Of a stretch of 64,000 nucleotides of DNA, positions 1-11,800 are shown piece by piece. Location: positions 1,240,001 through 1,304,000 of the forward strand of contig NW_027478398.1 of NCBI RefSeq assembly GCF_051014685.1, written 5' to 3'. Numbering within the stretch: position 1 is the stretch's first letter; each line of letters opens with the position of its first letter. This DNA comes from Ptiloglossa arizonensis. Taxonomy: Eukaryota > Arthropoda > Insecta > Hymenoptera > Colletidae. A model generated the notes under the pieces. It made no database searches and had not been told where the DNA came from. It saw only the letters and a list, made by a program, of their open reading frames with translations. Made by a program: the position numbers and the translations under genes.

Positions 1-587
1 TATATATAATAATTTACACAGAATCCGAAAGAAATCTAATTATTTATTTATAATAATTTTTTTTTTTCACTTATCTTAAAAATTGGGATGTACTCTTTAA
101 ATGTTCGATTCATTTCTTTAATTTATTCATTAAATTGAATTAATCTATTCTTTATAATAACTTTAATAAAATTAATCCCTATAATTATTATAGAACTCAT
201 ATTAAAATTTAATAATGAAATTTATTTTATTTGCCTAATTAATGTAATTTTTTCCCCTATCATTTGCTTAAACAAAAAAATCTATCATAATAATTATAGG
301 ATATTCATCTGTTATACAAACATCTATTATAGTTATTTTATTAATAATTAACAAATATACATTTTTAACATATTTCATTTTATATTCAATAATTTCTTTA
401 ATTTTAATTTTTATATTTAAAATAATAAAGATTAACTCTTCTACCTTATTTAGTATAATAACCCCTAATAAAAGAAAAATTATTTTACACTCAATAATTA
501 TTATGTACACAAATTTCCCACCTATAGCACTCTTTATACTGAAATAGATCGTCATAGAAACATTAATAAATTCAAGAATAAAATTTA
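1..587 (+). pseudogene. ND2: ND2 fragment, nuclear mitochondrial copy 1
   Basis: This is part of mitochondrial NADH dehydrogenase subunit 2, a membrane subunit of respiratory complex I. It is recognised because its reverse complement matches 4435-5021, where the frame reads as ND2 in the invertebrate mitochondrial code. Landmarks seen here are the GYSSVMQTS stretch (ND2 xFSSxNHLG region) and NFPPMALFMLK, which corresponds to the conserved GLPPFLGFFPKW segment and keeps both prolines. The fragment runs off the left window edge and stops abruptly at 587. It is broken: one base is missing in the T-run near 50-70 and one is added near 275-285, so the middle is out of frame, and a TAG at 545-547 replaces the Trp TGA of the other copy. 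A nuclear pseudogene (NUMT) fits best; no function is expected. Confidence 0.85.
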
Positions 588-652
588 CCGTGGAAGGTTT
601 AATTTTACATTTATTCGAAAGATGAAACATACAAAAGTTTGTACAAAATTAT

Positions 653-672
653 TTATTTATTTTATCGCACGG
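653..672. repeat. short direct repeat, copy 1
   Basis: The stretch ending tttattttatcgcacggt recurs at about 936-956, roughly 284 bp downstream. Two identical copies of this length in non-satellite sequence are unlikely by chance. They could be the ends of a small unrecognised element or a local duplication. Confidence 0.5.
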
Positions 673-730
673 TAGGGAATATCGTACAAATGGAAATACT
701 TATCTCTAATGTCGGTAAATTGTACTTGTC

Positions 731-740
731 GCGCCATCTA
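731..740 (-). promoter_or_regulatory. candidate insect CTCF core motif
   Basis: The ten bases gcgccatcta read TAGATGGCGC on the minus strand, an exact match to the insect CTCF core AG(A/G)TGGCGC. Ten bases is short, so chance occurrence cannot be excluded. It is one arm of an inverted pair: gccatctatt at 733-742 and its exact reverse complement aatagatggc at 830-839. Confidence 0.35.
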
Positions 741-829
741 TTTGTGGAAATTAGAACAATTCCTCGACAAACTTGAGCGTTTCTCCGCCAGGTGTTTTCA
801 CCCCTTAAGTGTAGTTTAACCCTTTCTCC

Positions 830-839
830 AATAGATGGC
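830..839 (+). repeat. inverted partner of the CTCF-like motif
   Basis: The bases aatagatggc are the exact reverse complement of 733-742, about 88 bp away. This arm continues with AA where the CTCF core has GC, so it would be a weaker site if it is one at all. Confidence 0.35.
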
Positions 840-935
840 AACCCATGTAATTACCACGTTACAGGGATTTGTAATTGCGGGTTCAGAATATATTTGCATA
901 CATACAAACTATAATTCCGATATGTAGCGAAATAT

Positions 936-956
936 TCATTTATTTTATCGCACGGT
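936..956. repeat. short direct repeat, copy 2
   Basis: Second copy of the tttattttatcgcacggt stretch seen near 653-672. The sequence between the copies (about 260 bp) holds the CTCF-like motif pair and no reading frame. Confidence 0.5.
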
Positions 957-1007
957 TTCTTCGATTATATTTGTTCGATCTAACCAAATACTTCAAGAAA
1001 TTGATGG

Positions 1008-1312
1008 CTTTATAGCCATTATTTATACCGGAACATTGTGAAAAATTGTTTAATCTACGGTCCAACGACGGTTGTTAATTATTATGATAAATAAACGTCA
1101 AGATATTGCGAAATCTGCGAAGGCGAACGGCTTCGGTGAATGTTTGTTCATTTCCGTCATTTTTACTAACATTTATGTATGTTCCCAATATTAATCGAAC
1201 AATGTGCATCCTATTTATGCATTGAAAATGATTAAGTACCTCATAGAAATTAATTTGGATCGAGATTCAAAGTAAAACGTGTTTCGTAATGTTTTATAGC
1301 GGGGAAAGTAAC
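1008..1312. repeat. nuclear direct duplication, copy 1
   Basis: From about 1008 this stretch aligns with 1551-1855 at a constant offset of 543 bp (542 near the end). Shared blocks include attatgataaataaac, aatctgcgaaggcgaa, ttcccaatattaatcgaac and cgag.ttc. Divergence is moderate, so the duplication is older than those in the satellite. The family is not recognised; it has no terminal repeats or coding potential that I can see. Confidence 0.7.
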
Positions 1313-1550
1313 AATTGTTTATTAAATACATCAATTTAACATTTGCTTAATTCTTATAATTTACACAATACGCGTAGTAGTTGCATTTTTTATTTAAAAG
1401 CGCTGAAATTCAATTAATCGCTTTTCTAGATACAACAATCATAGCGATGGACGCTTGTGAATCGATCATCGATACGTGTAACCTTGAGAATGTCAGTTTG
1501 ATCTCAACGAAAAATTCCATCGCGAGCAATGAATATTTCGATGAAATGAT

Positions 1551-1855
1551 ATTTTAAGCCTTTATTTATACTAGGGCATTGTTAATAATTATTTAAACTA
1601 TGGTACTACGACAATTGTTAATAATTATGATAAATAAACATCAAGATATTGCAAAATCTGCGAAGGCGAATAGTTTCGGTGAATGTTTATTCATTTCCGC
1701 GAGTTTTACTAACATTCATGCATGTTCCCAATATTAATCGAACAATGTTCATCTTATTGATGCATTACAAATAATTAAGAACTTATAGAAGTTAATTTTG
1801 ATCGAGCTTCGATGTAAAGAGATAATTCTTAAAGTTTTAAAATGAAAAGTGAAGT
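1551..1855. repeat. nuclear direct duplication, copy 2
   Basis: Second copy of 1008-1312. Similarity fades at its right end through gtttta and aaagtgaagtaattt-like sequence. It abuts the tRNA-Lys remnant that begins the mitochondrial insert, so the insertion point lies at about 1845-1865. Confidence 0.65.
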
Positions 1856-1909
1856 AATTTATTACTATAATTTGATTTAAAAATTAATTATTTTGTCAGA
1901 CATCTAATG
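1850..1909 (-). pseudogene. trnK: tRNA-Lys remnant, mitochondrial origin
   Basis: Reading the minus strand from 1909, the 5' acceptor and D-arm cattagatgtctgac closely match insect mitochondrial tRNA-Lys (usually CATTAGATGACTGAA), and the place directly after COX2 is the usual one. A run of T stands where the anticodon loop would be, but no clean anticodon stem forms, and the 3' acceptor strand TCTAATG is absent. The gene is therefore truncated or decayed at the NUMT/nuclear boundary. Confidence 0.55.
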
Positions 1910-1947
1910 ATTTGATTTAATTAAATATTATATGAGTAGGTTAAAAT

Positions 1948-2631
1948 TTAATTTTGGTTGTTAATTCAATTAATAAAGTTTGAATAATTAGTTCTTTCCA
2001 CAACAATTGGCATAAATCTGTGATTAGCTCCGCTGATTTCAGAACATTGTCCGAAAAATACTCCAGGTCGATTAGTAATTAAATTTATTTGGTTAATTCG
2101 CCCTGGTACTGAGTCTATTTTTAAGCCTAAAGACGGAACAGTTCAATAGTGAATTACGTCGTTTGATGTTGTTAATATTCGAATTAGTGTATTAGATGGA
2201 ATAATTATTCGATTATCTACGTCTAGGAGACGAAAAATGTAAATATTATTTAAATCTTTATCTATATAGGAGTCAAAATTTAAATTATTAAATTCTGGGT
2301 ATTCATAGTATCAATATCATTGGTGCCCAATTGATTTGATTGTTAAGTATACGGGTATTCATAGTTCATCAATAAAATATAGGGTTTTTAAAGAAGGAAG
2401 TGCAATTACTCCTAAAATTATTATTGGGAGTAAAGTTCATACAATTTCAATATGATGATTTTTAAGTAAAAATCGATTGATAAATTTATTAGTAAAAATA
2501 TCTAATATAATTATTAGAGTTAATGAAGAGATTATAATTATTATAATTATTGTGAAGTTGTGAAAAAGATTTAAATTATAGGCATATGGCGAATTGGGGT
2601 CTTGGAAATTAATTACTTTTCAATGGGACAT
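1948..2631 (-). pseudogene. COX2: COX2, full-length frame, nuclear copy
   Basis: Cytochrome c oxidase subunit II, which carries the CuA centre accepting electrons from cytochrome c. From the ATG at 2631-2629 to the TAA at 1950-1948 it reads 227 codons without interruption in the invertebrate mitochondrial code, the normal insect length. The start MSHWKVINFQDPNSPYAYNL is typical. Two N-terminal membrane segments are followed by GHQWYWYYEY and the CuA domain DVIHYWTVPSLG ... [17 protein letters not shown]. His161, Cys196, Glu198, His204 and Met207 are present, but residue 200 is Ser (codon at 2034-2032) where the family has the second CuA cysteine. Ser is also replaced by Tyr in YWSYEY (residue 108) and in HSW (residue 162). 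The frame is open but a functional enzyme is doubtful. TGA-coded tryptophans would stop it under the nuclear code. Confidence 0.9.
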
Positions 2632-2633
2632 TT

Positions 2634-2691
2634 TCAATAAAAATATTAAATTTTATAAATGAATCTTAAATTCATGCACTAATCTGCCATA

Positions 2692-2697
<6 letters not shown>
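2634..2697 (-). tRNA. trnL2: tRNA-Leu(UUR)-like gene of the NUMT
   Basis: It lies between COX1 and COX2, the characteristic insect position. Read on the minus strand it begins near tcttaatatggcagattagtgc. It has a perfect 5-bp anticodon stem ATGAA/TTCAT around the loop TTTAAGA, giving anticodon TAA. The acceptor strands TTAATA/TATTGA pair over six bases, one as G-T. The first bases overlap the COX1 stop codon and its 3' end lies next to the COX2 ATG. It is inside the NUMT, so expression is not expected. Confidence 0.8.
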
Positions 2698-4220
<1,523 letters not shown>

Positions 4221-4221
<1 letters not shown>

Positions 4222-4339
4222 ATATTAATTATGCTAAAAATTAATATAACCAGTAGATCATAAATATAAATATAAATATTAAAAAAGTTATAAATAGATA
4301 ATAGTTTAGAAAATTAAGGTTAATTTAATTATATATATT
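4221..4339 (-). other. ND2-COX1 spacer with a 10-bp hairpin
   Basis: Insects normally have tRNA-Trp, tRNA-Cys and tRNA-Tyr here (about 200 bp). Only 118 bp lie between the ND2 stop and the COX1 start, and I recognise no intact tRNA on either strand. The block beside COX1 holds a perfect inverted repeat: tatattaatt at 4221-4230 and aattaatata at 4239-4248, with an 8-base loop. It may be a tRNA arm remnant or a processing signal of the source mitochondrial genome. Confidence 0.55.
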
Positions 4340-5147
4340 TTATTTAATTGAAGGGAAAAAATATAAGAAGGATATATTTAAATAATTTCATGATGTAATT
4401 AATCTTATAAAAAGATACACAATTATTAAAAGTATAAATTTTATTCCTGAATTTATTAATGTTTCTAGGACGATTCATTTCAGTATAAAGAGTGCTATAC
4501 GTGGGAAATTTGTGTACATAATAATTATTGAGTATAAAATAATTTTTCTTTTATTAGAGGTTAATATATTAAATTAGGAAGAAGAATTAATCTTTATTAT
4601 TTTAAATATAAAAATTAAATTTGAAGAAATTATTGAATATAAAATGAAATATGTTAAAAATGTAACATTGTTAATTATTAATAAAATAACTATAATAGAT
4701 GTTTGTATAACAGATGAATATCCTATAATTATTTTGATTGTTTTTTTATTTAAGCAAATGATAGGGGCAATAATTACATTAATTAGGCAAATAAAATAAA
4801 TTTCATTATTAAATTTTAATACGAGTTCTATAATAATTATAGGGATTAATTTTATTAAAGTTATTATAAAGAATAGATTAATTCAATTTAATGAATAAAT
4901 TAAAGAAATGAATCGAACATTTAAAGAGTACATCCCAATTTTTAACATAAGTGAAAAAAAAATTATGATTATAAATAAATAATTAGATTTATTTCCAATT
5001 CTGTGTAAATTATTATATATAGTAAATAGTATAAATAAAATTCTTCTGGAGGCTAAAGAGATTAAAAAATATATTAAATATGTATTTAGAGTATTAGTGT
5101 CAAATTTAACTATAGATCAAATGATTTATAATAGAAATTATAAATAT
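4340..5147 (-). pseudogene. ND2: ND2 lacking its 5' part, nuclear copy 2
   Basis: The 3' portion of NADH dehydrogenase subunit 2, ending at TAA 4342-4340. From about 5125 downwards one mitochondrial-code frame is readable: YLMYFLISLASS (family YFLxQAxASS), MLKIGMYSLNV (LLKMGxAPFH), SLNWINLFFM (LSWMNCLILM), CLNKKTIKMIMGYSSVMQTS (LNQTSxRKLxAFSSINH) and MALFMLKWIVLE. About 55 N-terminal residues are missing because satellite begins at 5148. A TAA at 4576-4574 interrupts the frame where copy 1 has TTA, and one proline of the PP motif is Arg here (NFPRMAL). Stops just upstream of about 5125 suggest that the last bases before the satellite are also damaged. Confidence 0.85.
4435..5021 (-). repeat. 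inverted ND2 duplicate matching 1-587
   Basis: Position 1 pairs with 5021 and 587 with about 4435, reverse complemented. The copies are equally long only because two one-base indels cancel. I count roughly 28 substitutions by eye, near 95 % identity. Homology at the left window edge is still running, so the true inverted repeat may be longer. Confidence 0.85.
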
Positions 5148-5148
5148 T
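5148..5148. other. junction of NUMT and satellite array
   Basis: ND2-derived sequence (ending near ataaatatt) changes to satellite phase within a few bases: ctcccatatctcgcgaacg follows directly. The first monomers are not noticeably more degenerate than internal ones, so this is a sharp breakpoint and not a worn array edge. Confidence 0.8.
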
Positions 5149-5842
5149 CTCCCATATCTCGCGAACGGATTGACGAACTTCAGAAATTCCTGTTGCATCT
5201 GAAAGTTGAAACTCGCCCGATTACAATGGTATGTGTATTTTTCCGCTAGGCCATTGTAGTTATTTGTTTCGAGTATCACACTTGCGAAAATTTTGATGGT
5301 TTCTCAACCATTCCTTAACTTCAAACTCCCATATCTCGCGAACGGATTGACGAACTCGAGAAATGCCTGTTGCATCTAAAAGTAGAAACACTCCCGATTA
5401 CAAAGGTATATGTATTTTTCCCCTAGGCCATTGTAGTTATTGGTTTCGAGTATCAGACTTGCGAAACTATGATGGTTTCTCAATCATGCCTTCACTTGAA
5501 ACTCCTATATCTCGCGAACGGACTGAGGAAATCGAGAAATTCCTGTTGCATCTGAAACTAGAAGCTCGCCCGATTACAATGGTGTGTGTACTTTTCCCCT
5601 AGGCCATTCCAGTTATTGGTTTCGAGTATCAGACTTGGGAAAATTTTGATGGTTTCTCAACCATTCCTTAACTTCAAACTCCCATATCTCGCGAACGGAT
5701 TGACGAACCCGAGAATTTCCTGTTGTATCTGACAGCAGAAACTCGCCCGATTACAACGGTATGTGTATTGTTGCCCTAGGCCATAGTAGTTATTGGTTTC
5801 AAGTATCAGACTTGCGAAAATTTTGATGGTTTCTCAAACATT
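5148..5842 (+). repeat. first four monomers at the NUMT side
   Basis: The array opens part-way into a monomer at ctcccatatctcgcg. The second monomer is 176 bp because gcgaaactatgatgg replaces the 16-base gcgaaaattttgatgg. Some copies carry private changes (tcaatcatgccttcacttgaaa, agaagctcgcccg), giving modest divergence at this edge. From about 5620 the sequence follows a segment repeated at about 11120, 15010, 22620 and 26155 (gacttgggaaaattttgatg, then aacccgagaa). Confidence 0.8.
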
Positions 5843-8800
5843 CCTTAACTTCAAACTCCCATATCTCGCGAACGGATTGACGAACTGGAGAAATTCCTGT
5901 TGCATCTGAAAGTAGAAACTGGCCCGATTACAATGGTGTGTGTATTTCTCCCCTACGCCATTCCAGTTATTGGTTTCAAGTATCAGACTTGTGAAAGTTT
6001 TAATGGTTTCTCAAACATTCCTTAACTTCAAACTCCCATATCTCGCGAACGGATTGACGAACTCGAGAAATACCTGTTGCATCTGAAAGTAGAAACTAGC
6101 CCCATTACAATGGTGTGTGTACTATTCCCCTAGACCATTCCAGTTATTGGTTTCGAGTATCAGACTTGCGAAAATTTTGATGGTTTCTCAACCATTCCTT
6201 AACTTCAAACTCCCATACCTCGCGAACGGATTGACGAACTCGAGAAATTCCTGTTGCATCTGAAAATAGAATCTTGCCCGATTACAATTGTGTGTGTACT
6301 TTTCCCCTAGGCCATTCCAGTTATTCGTTTCGAGTATCTGACTTGCGAAAATTTTGAAGGTTTCTCTACCATTCCTTAATTTCAAACTCGCATATCTCGC
6401 GAACGGCTTGAGGAACTCGTGAAATTCCTGTTGCATCTGAAAGTAGAAACTCGCCCGATTACAACGGTATGTGTATTTCTCCTCTACGCCTTTCCAGTTA
6501 TTGGTTTCGAGTATCAGAGCAGCGAAAGTTTTGGTGGTTTCACAACAGTTCCATAACTTCAAACTCCCATATCTCGCGAACGGATTGACGGACTCGAGAA
6601 ATTCCTGTTGCATCTGAAAGTAGAAACTCGCCCGATTACAACGGTATGTGTATTTTTGCCCTAGGCCAAAGTAGTTATTGGTTTCGAGTATCAGACTTGC
6701 GAAAATTTTGATGGTTTCTCAACCATTCCATAACTTCAAACTCCCATATCTCGCGAACGGATTGACGAACTCGAGAAATTCCTGTTGCATCTGAAAGCAG
6801 AAACTCGCCCGTTTACAATGGTATGCGTATTTTTGCCCTAGGCCATAGTAGTTATTGGTTTCTAGTATCAGACTTGCGAAAATTTTGATGGTTTCTCCAC
6901 CATTCCATAACTTCAAACTCCCATATATCGCGAGCGGATTGACGAACTCGAGAAGTTCCTACTGCATCTGTAGGCAGAAACTCGCCCGATTACAATGGTG
7001 TGTGTACTTTTCCCCTAGGCCATTCCAGTTATTGGTTTCGAGTAACAGACTTGCGAAAATTTTAATGGACTCTCAACCATTCCTTAAATTCAAACTTCCA
7101 TATCACGCGAACGGATTGACGAACTCGAGAAATGCCTGTTGCATCTGAAAGTAGAAACTTGCCCGATTACAATGGTGTTTGAACTTTTCCCCTAGGCCAT
7201 TTCAGTTATTGGTTTCGAGTATCAGACTTGCGAAAATTTTGATGGTTTCTCAACCATTCCTTTATTTCAAACTCCAATATCTCGCGAACGGACTGACGAA
7301 CTAGAGAAATTCCTGTTGCATCTGAAAGTAGAAACTCGCCCGATTACAACGGTATGTGCATTGTTGCCCTAGGCCATATTAGTTATTGGTTTCGAGTATC
7401 AGACTTGCGAAAATTTTGATGGTTTCTCATACATTTCTTAACTTCAAACTCCCCTATCTTGCGAACGGATTGACGCACTGGAGAAATTCCTGTTGAATCT
7501 GAAAGCAGACACTCGCCCGTTTACAACGGTATGTGTATTTTTGTCCTAGGCCACAGTAGTTATTGGTTTCGAGAATCAGACTTGCGAAAATTTTGATGGT
7601 TTCTCAACCATTCCATAATTTCACACTCGCATATCTCGTGAACGGATTGACGAAATCGAGAAATTCCTGTTGCATCTGAAAGCAGAAACTCGCCCGTTTA
7701 CAACGGTATGTGTATTTTTGCTCTAGACCATGGTAGTTATTGGTTTCGAGTATCAGACGTGCGAAAACTTTGATGGTTTCTCAACCATTCCTTAACTTCA
7801 AACTCCCATATCTCGCGAACGGATTGACGAACTGGAGATATTCCTGTTGCATCTGAAATTAGAAACTTGCCCGATTACAATGGTGTGTGTACTTTTCCCC
7901 TAGGCCATTCTAGTTATTGGTTTCGAGTATCAGACTTGCGAAAATTTTGATGGTTTCACAACCATTCCTTAATTTGAAACTCGCATATCTCGCGAACGGA
8001 TTGACGAACTCGAGTAATTCCTGTTGAATCTGAAAGCAGAGACTCGCCCGATTACAATGGCGTGTGTATTTTTGCTCTAGACCATAGTAATTAATGGCTT
8101 CGAGTATCAGATTCCGAAAATTTTGAAGGTTTCTCTACCATTCCTTAATTTCAAACTCGCATATCTCGCGAACGGCTTGAGGAACTCGTGAAATTCCTGT
8201 TGCATCTGAAAGTAGAAACTCGCCCGATTACAACGGTATGTGTATTTCTCCTCTACGCCTTTCCAGTTATTGGTTTCGAGTATCAGAGCAGCGAAAGTTT
8301 TGGTGGTTTCACAACAGTTCCATAACTTCAAACTCCCATATCTCGCGAACGGATTGACGGACTCGAGAAATTCCTGTTGCATCTGAAAGTAGAAACTCGC
8401 CCGATTACAACGGTATGTGTATTTTTGCCCTAGGCCAAAGTAGTTATTGGTTTCGAGTATCAGACTTGCGAAAATTTTGATGGTTTCTCAACCATTCCAT
8501 AACTTCAAACTCCCATATCTCGCGAACGGATTGACGAACTCGAGAAATTCCTGTTGCATCTGAAAGCAGAAACTCGCCCGTTTACAATGGTATGCGTATT
8601 TTTGCCCTAGGCCATAGTAGTTATTGGTTTCTAGTATCAGACTTGCGAAAATTTTGATGGTTTCTCCACCATTCCATAACTTCAAACTCCCATATATCGC
8701 GAGCGGATTGACGAACTCGAGAAGTTCCTACTGCATCTGTAGGCAGAAACTCGCCCGATTACAATGGTGTGTGTACTTTTCCCCTAGGCCATTCCAGTTA

Positions 8801-11800
8801 TTGGTTTCGAGTAACAGACTTGCGAAAATTTTAATGGACTCTCAACCATTCCTTAAATTCAAACTTCCATATCACGCGAACGGATTGACGAACTCGAGAA
8901 ATGCCTGTTGCATCTGAAAGTAGAAACTTGCCCGATTACAATGGTGTTTGAACTTTTCCCCTAGGCCATTTCAGTTATTGGTTTCGAGTATCAGACTTGC
9001 GAAAATTTTGATGGTTTCTCAACCATTCCTTTATTTCAAACTCCAATATCTCGCGAACGGACTGACGAACTAGAGAAATTCCTGTTGCATCTGAAAGTAG
9101 AAACTCGCCCGATTACAACGGTATGTGCATTGTTGCCCTAGGCCATATTAGTTATTGGTTTCGAGTATCAGACTTGCGAAAATTTTGATGGTTTCTCATA
9201 CATTTCTTAACTTCAAACTCCCCTATCTTGCGAACGGATTGACGCACTGGAGAAATTCCTGTTGAATCTGAAAGCAGACACTCGCCCGTTTACAACGGTA
9301 TGTGTATTTTTGTTCTAGGCCACAGTAGTTATTGGTTTCGAGAATCAGACTTGCGAAAATTTTGATGGTTTCTCAACCATTCCATAATTTCAAACTCCCA
9401 TATCTCGTGAACGGATTGACGAAATCGAGAAATTCCTGTTGCATCTGAAAGCAGAAACTCGCCCGTTTACAACGGTATGTGTATTTTTGCTCTAGACCAT
9501 GGTAGTTATTGGTTTCGAGTATCAGACGTGCGAAAACTTTGATGGTTTCTCAACCATTCCTTAACTTCAAACTCCCATATCTCGCGAACGGATTGACGAA
9601 CTGGAGATATTCCTGTTGCATCTGAAATTAGAAACTTGCCCGATTACAATGGTGTGTGTACTTTTCCCCTAGGCCATTCTAGTTATTGGTTTCGAGTATC
9701 AGACTTGCGAAAATTTTGATGGTTTCACAACCATTCCTTAATTTGAAACTCGCATATCTCGCGAACGGATTGACGAACTCGAGTAATTCCTGTTGAATCT
9801 GAAAGCAGAGACTCGCCCGATTACAATGGCGTGTGTATTTTTGCTCTAGACCATAGTAATTAATGGCTTCGAGTATCAGATTCCGAAAATTTTGATGGTT
9901 TCTCAACCATTCCTTAACTTCAAACTCTCATATCTCGCGAACGGATTGACGAACTCGAGAAATTCCTGTTGCATCTGAAAGTAGAAACTTGCCCGATTAC
10001 AATGGTGTGTGTACTTCTCCCCTAGGCCATTCCAGTTATTGGTTTCGAGTATCAGACTTGCGAAAATTTTGATGGTTTCTCAACCATTCCTTAACTTCAA
10101 ACTTCCATATCTCGCGAACGGATTGACGAACTCGAGAAATTCCTGTTGCATCTGAAAGTAGAAACTCCCCCGATTAGAATGGTGTGTGTACTTTTCCCCT
10201 AGGCCATTCCAGTTATTGGTTTCGAGTATCAGACTTGCGAAAATTTTGATGGTTTCTCAAACATTCCATAACTTCAAACTCCCATATCTCGCGAACGGAT
10301 TGACGAATTCGAGAAATTCCTGTTGCAACTGAAAGTAGAAACTCGCCCGATTAGAACGGTATGTGTATTTCTCCCCTAGGCCATTCCAGTTATCGGTTTC
10401 GAGTATCAGAGCAGCGAAAGTTATGCTGGTTTCACAACAGTTCCATGACTTCAAACTCTCATATCTCGCGAACGGATTGACGGACTCGAGAAATTCCTGT
10501 TGGACCTGAAAGTAGAAACACGCGCGATTACAATGGTATGTGTATTTTTGCCCTAGGCCATAGTAGTTATTCGTTTCGAGTATCAGACTTGCGAAAATTT
10601 TGATGGTTTCTCAACCATTCCTTAACCTCAAACTCCAATATCTCGCGAACGGATTGACGAACTCGAGAAATTCCTGTTGCATCTGAAAGCAGACACTCGC
10701 CCGTTTACAACGGTATGTGTATTTTTGCCCTAGGCCACAGTAGTTATTGGTTTCGAGAATCAGACTTGCGAAAATTTTGATGGTTTCTCAACCATTCCAT
10801 AACTTCAATCTCCCATATCTCGCGAACGGATTGACGAACTCGAGAAATTCCTGTTGCATGTGAGATCAGAAACCCGCCCGTTTACAATGGTATGTGTATT
10901 CTTGCCCTAGGCCATAGTAGTTATTGGTTTCTAGTATCAGACTTGCGAAAATTTTGATGGTTTCTCAACCATTCCTTAACTTCAAACTCCCATATCTCGC
11001 GAACGGATTGACGAACTCGTGAACTTCCGGTTGCATCTGGTAGTAGAAACTCGCCCGATTACAATGGTGTGTGTACTTTTCCCCTAGGCCATTCCAGTTA
11101 TTGGTTTCGAGTATCAGACTTGGGAAAATTTTGATGGTTTCTCAACCATTCCTTAACTTCAAACTCCCATATCTCGCGAACGGATTGACGAACCCGAGAA
11201 TTTCCTGTTGTATCTGACAGCAGAAACTCGCCCGATTACAACGGTATGTGTATTGTTGCCCTAGGCCATAGTAGTTATTGGTTTCAAGTATCAGACTTGC
11301 GAAAATTTTGATGGTTTCTCAAACATTCCTTAACTTCAAACTCCCATATCTCGCGAACGGATTGACGAACTGGAGAAATTCCTGTTGCATCTGAAAGTAG
11401 AAACTGGCCCGATTACAATGGTGTGTGTATTTCTCCCCTACGCCATTCCAGTTATTGGTTTCAAGTATCAGACTTGTGAAAGTTTTAATGGTTTCTCAAA
11501 CATTCCTTAACTTCAAACTCCCATATCTCGCGAACGGATTGACGAACTCGAGAAATACCTGTTGCATCTGAAAGTAGAAACTAGCCCCATTACAATGGTG
11601 TGTGTACTATTCCCCTAGACCATTCCAGTTATTGGTTTCGAGTATCAGAATTGCGAAAATTTTGATGGTTTCTCAACCATCTCTTAACTCCAAACTCCGA
11701 TATTTCGCGAACGGATTGACGAATTCGACAAATTTCTGTTGCGTCTGAAAGCAGAAACTCTCCCGATTAGAACGATATGTGCATTTTTCCCCTAGGCCAT

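Larger units (their letters stand above)
588..1849. other. nuclear spacer between two mitochondrial inserts
   Basis: No open frame of useful length and no mitochondrial gene is recognisable. Base composition changes here: G+C and CpG (gcgcc, cgcgag, tatcgcacgg) are clearly higher than in the AT-rich mitochondrial pieces on both sides, so I read it as nuclear DNA. It holds a short direct repeat, a CTCF-like motif with an inverted partner, and a longer direct duplication, each listed separately. The remaining stretches (about 673-730, 841-935, 957-1007, 1290-1550) show nothing I can name. Confidence 0.65.

Noticed and set aside
268..630. 120-residue minus-strand frame
   Set aside because: Antisense to the ND2 fragment at 1-587; AT-rich antisense frames are expected by chance.
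588..1849. Mitochondrial control region between the ND2 and COX2 pieces
   Set aside because: Composition is less AT-rich, CpG is frequent, no long T-run or control-region blocks are seen, and gene order would not place it after tRNA-Lys.
4435..5021. Terminal inverted repeats of a transposon (1-587 with 4435-5021)
   Set aside because: The inverted copies are ND2 gene sequence, and no transposase lies between them.
5430..5460. RNA polymerase III B-box in ggtttcgagtatcag, suggesting a tRNA-derived SINE monomer
   Set aside because: Matches only about 8 of 11 consensus positions (GGTTCGANNCC) and no A-box is found at a suitable distance upstream.
5363..5602. 79-residue plus-strand frame near the array start
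   Set aside because: Satellite monomers with a few private changes; it ends at an ordinary monomer stop.
6188..6613. Open frames of 60-141 residues on the minus strand rich in MQQEFLEFVNPFARYGSLKL, repeated throughout the array
   Set aside because: 177 is 3 x 59, so a frame that is open in one monomer stays open in the next, giving a 59-residue period. The same frames are broken in many copies, no start context or domain is seen, and they follow the satellite exactly.
6855..7148. Plus-strand frames of 63-107 residues (LAKILMVSPPFHNFKLPY type), repeated throughout the array
   Set aside because: Same cause: in-phase monomers. They overlap minus-strand frames over the same bases and appear wherever the same subtype occurs.
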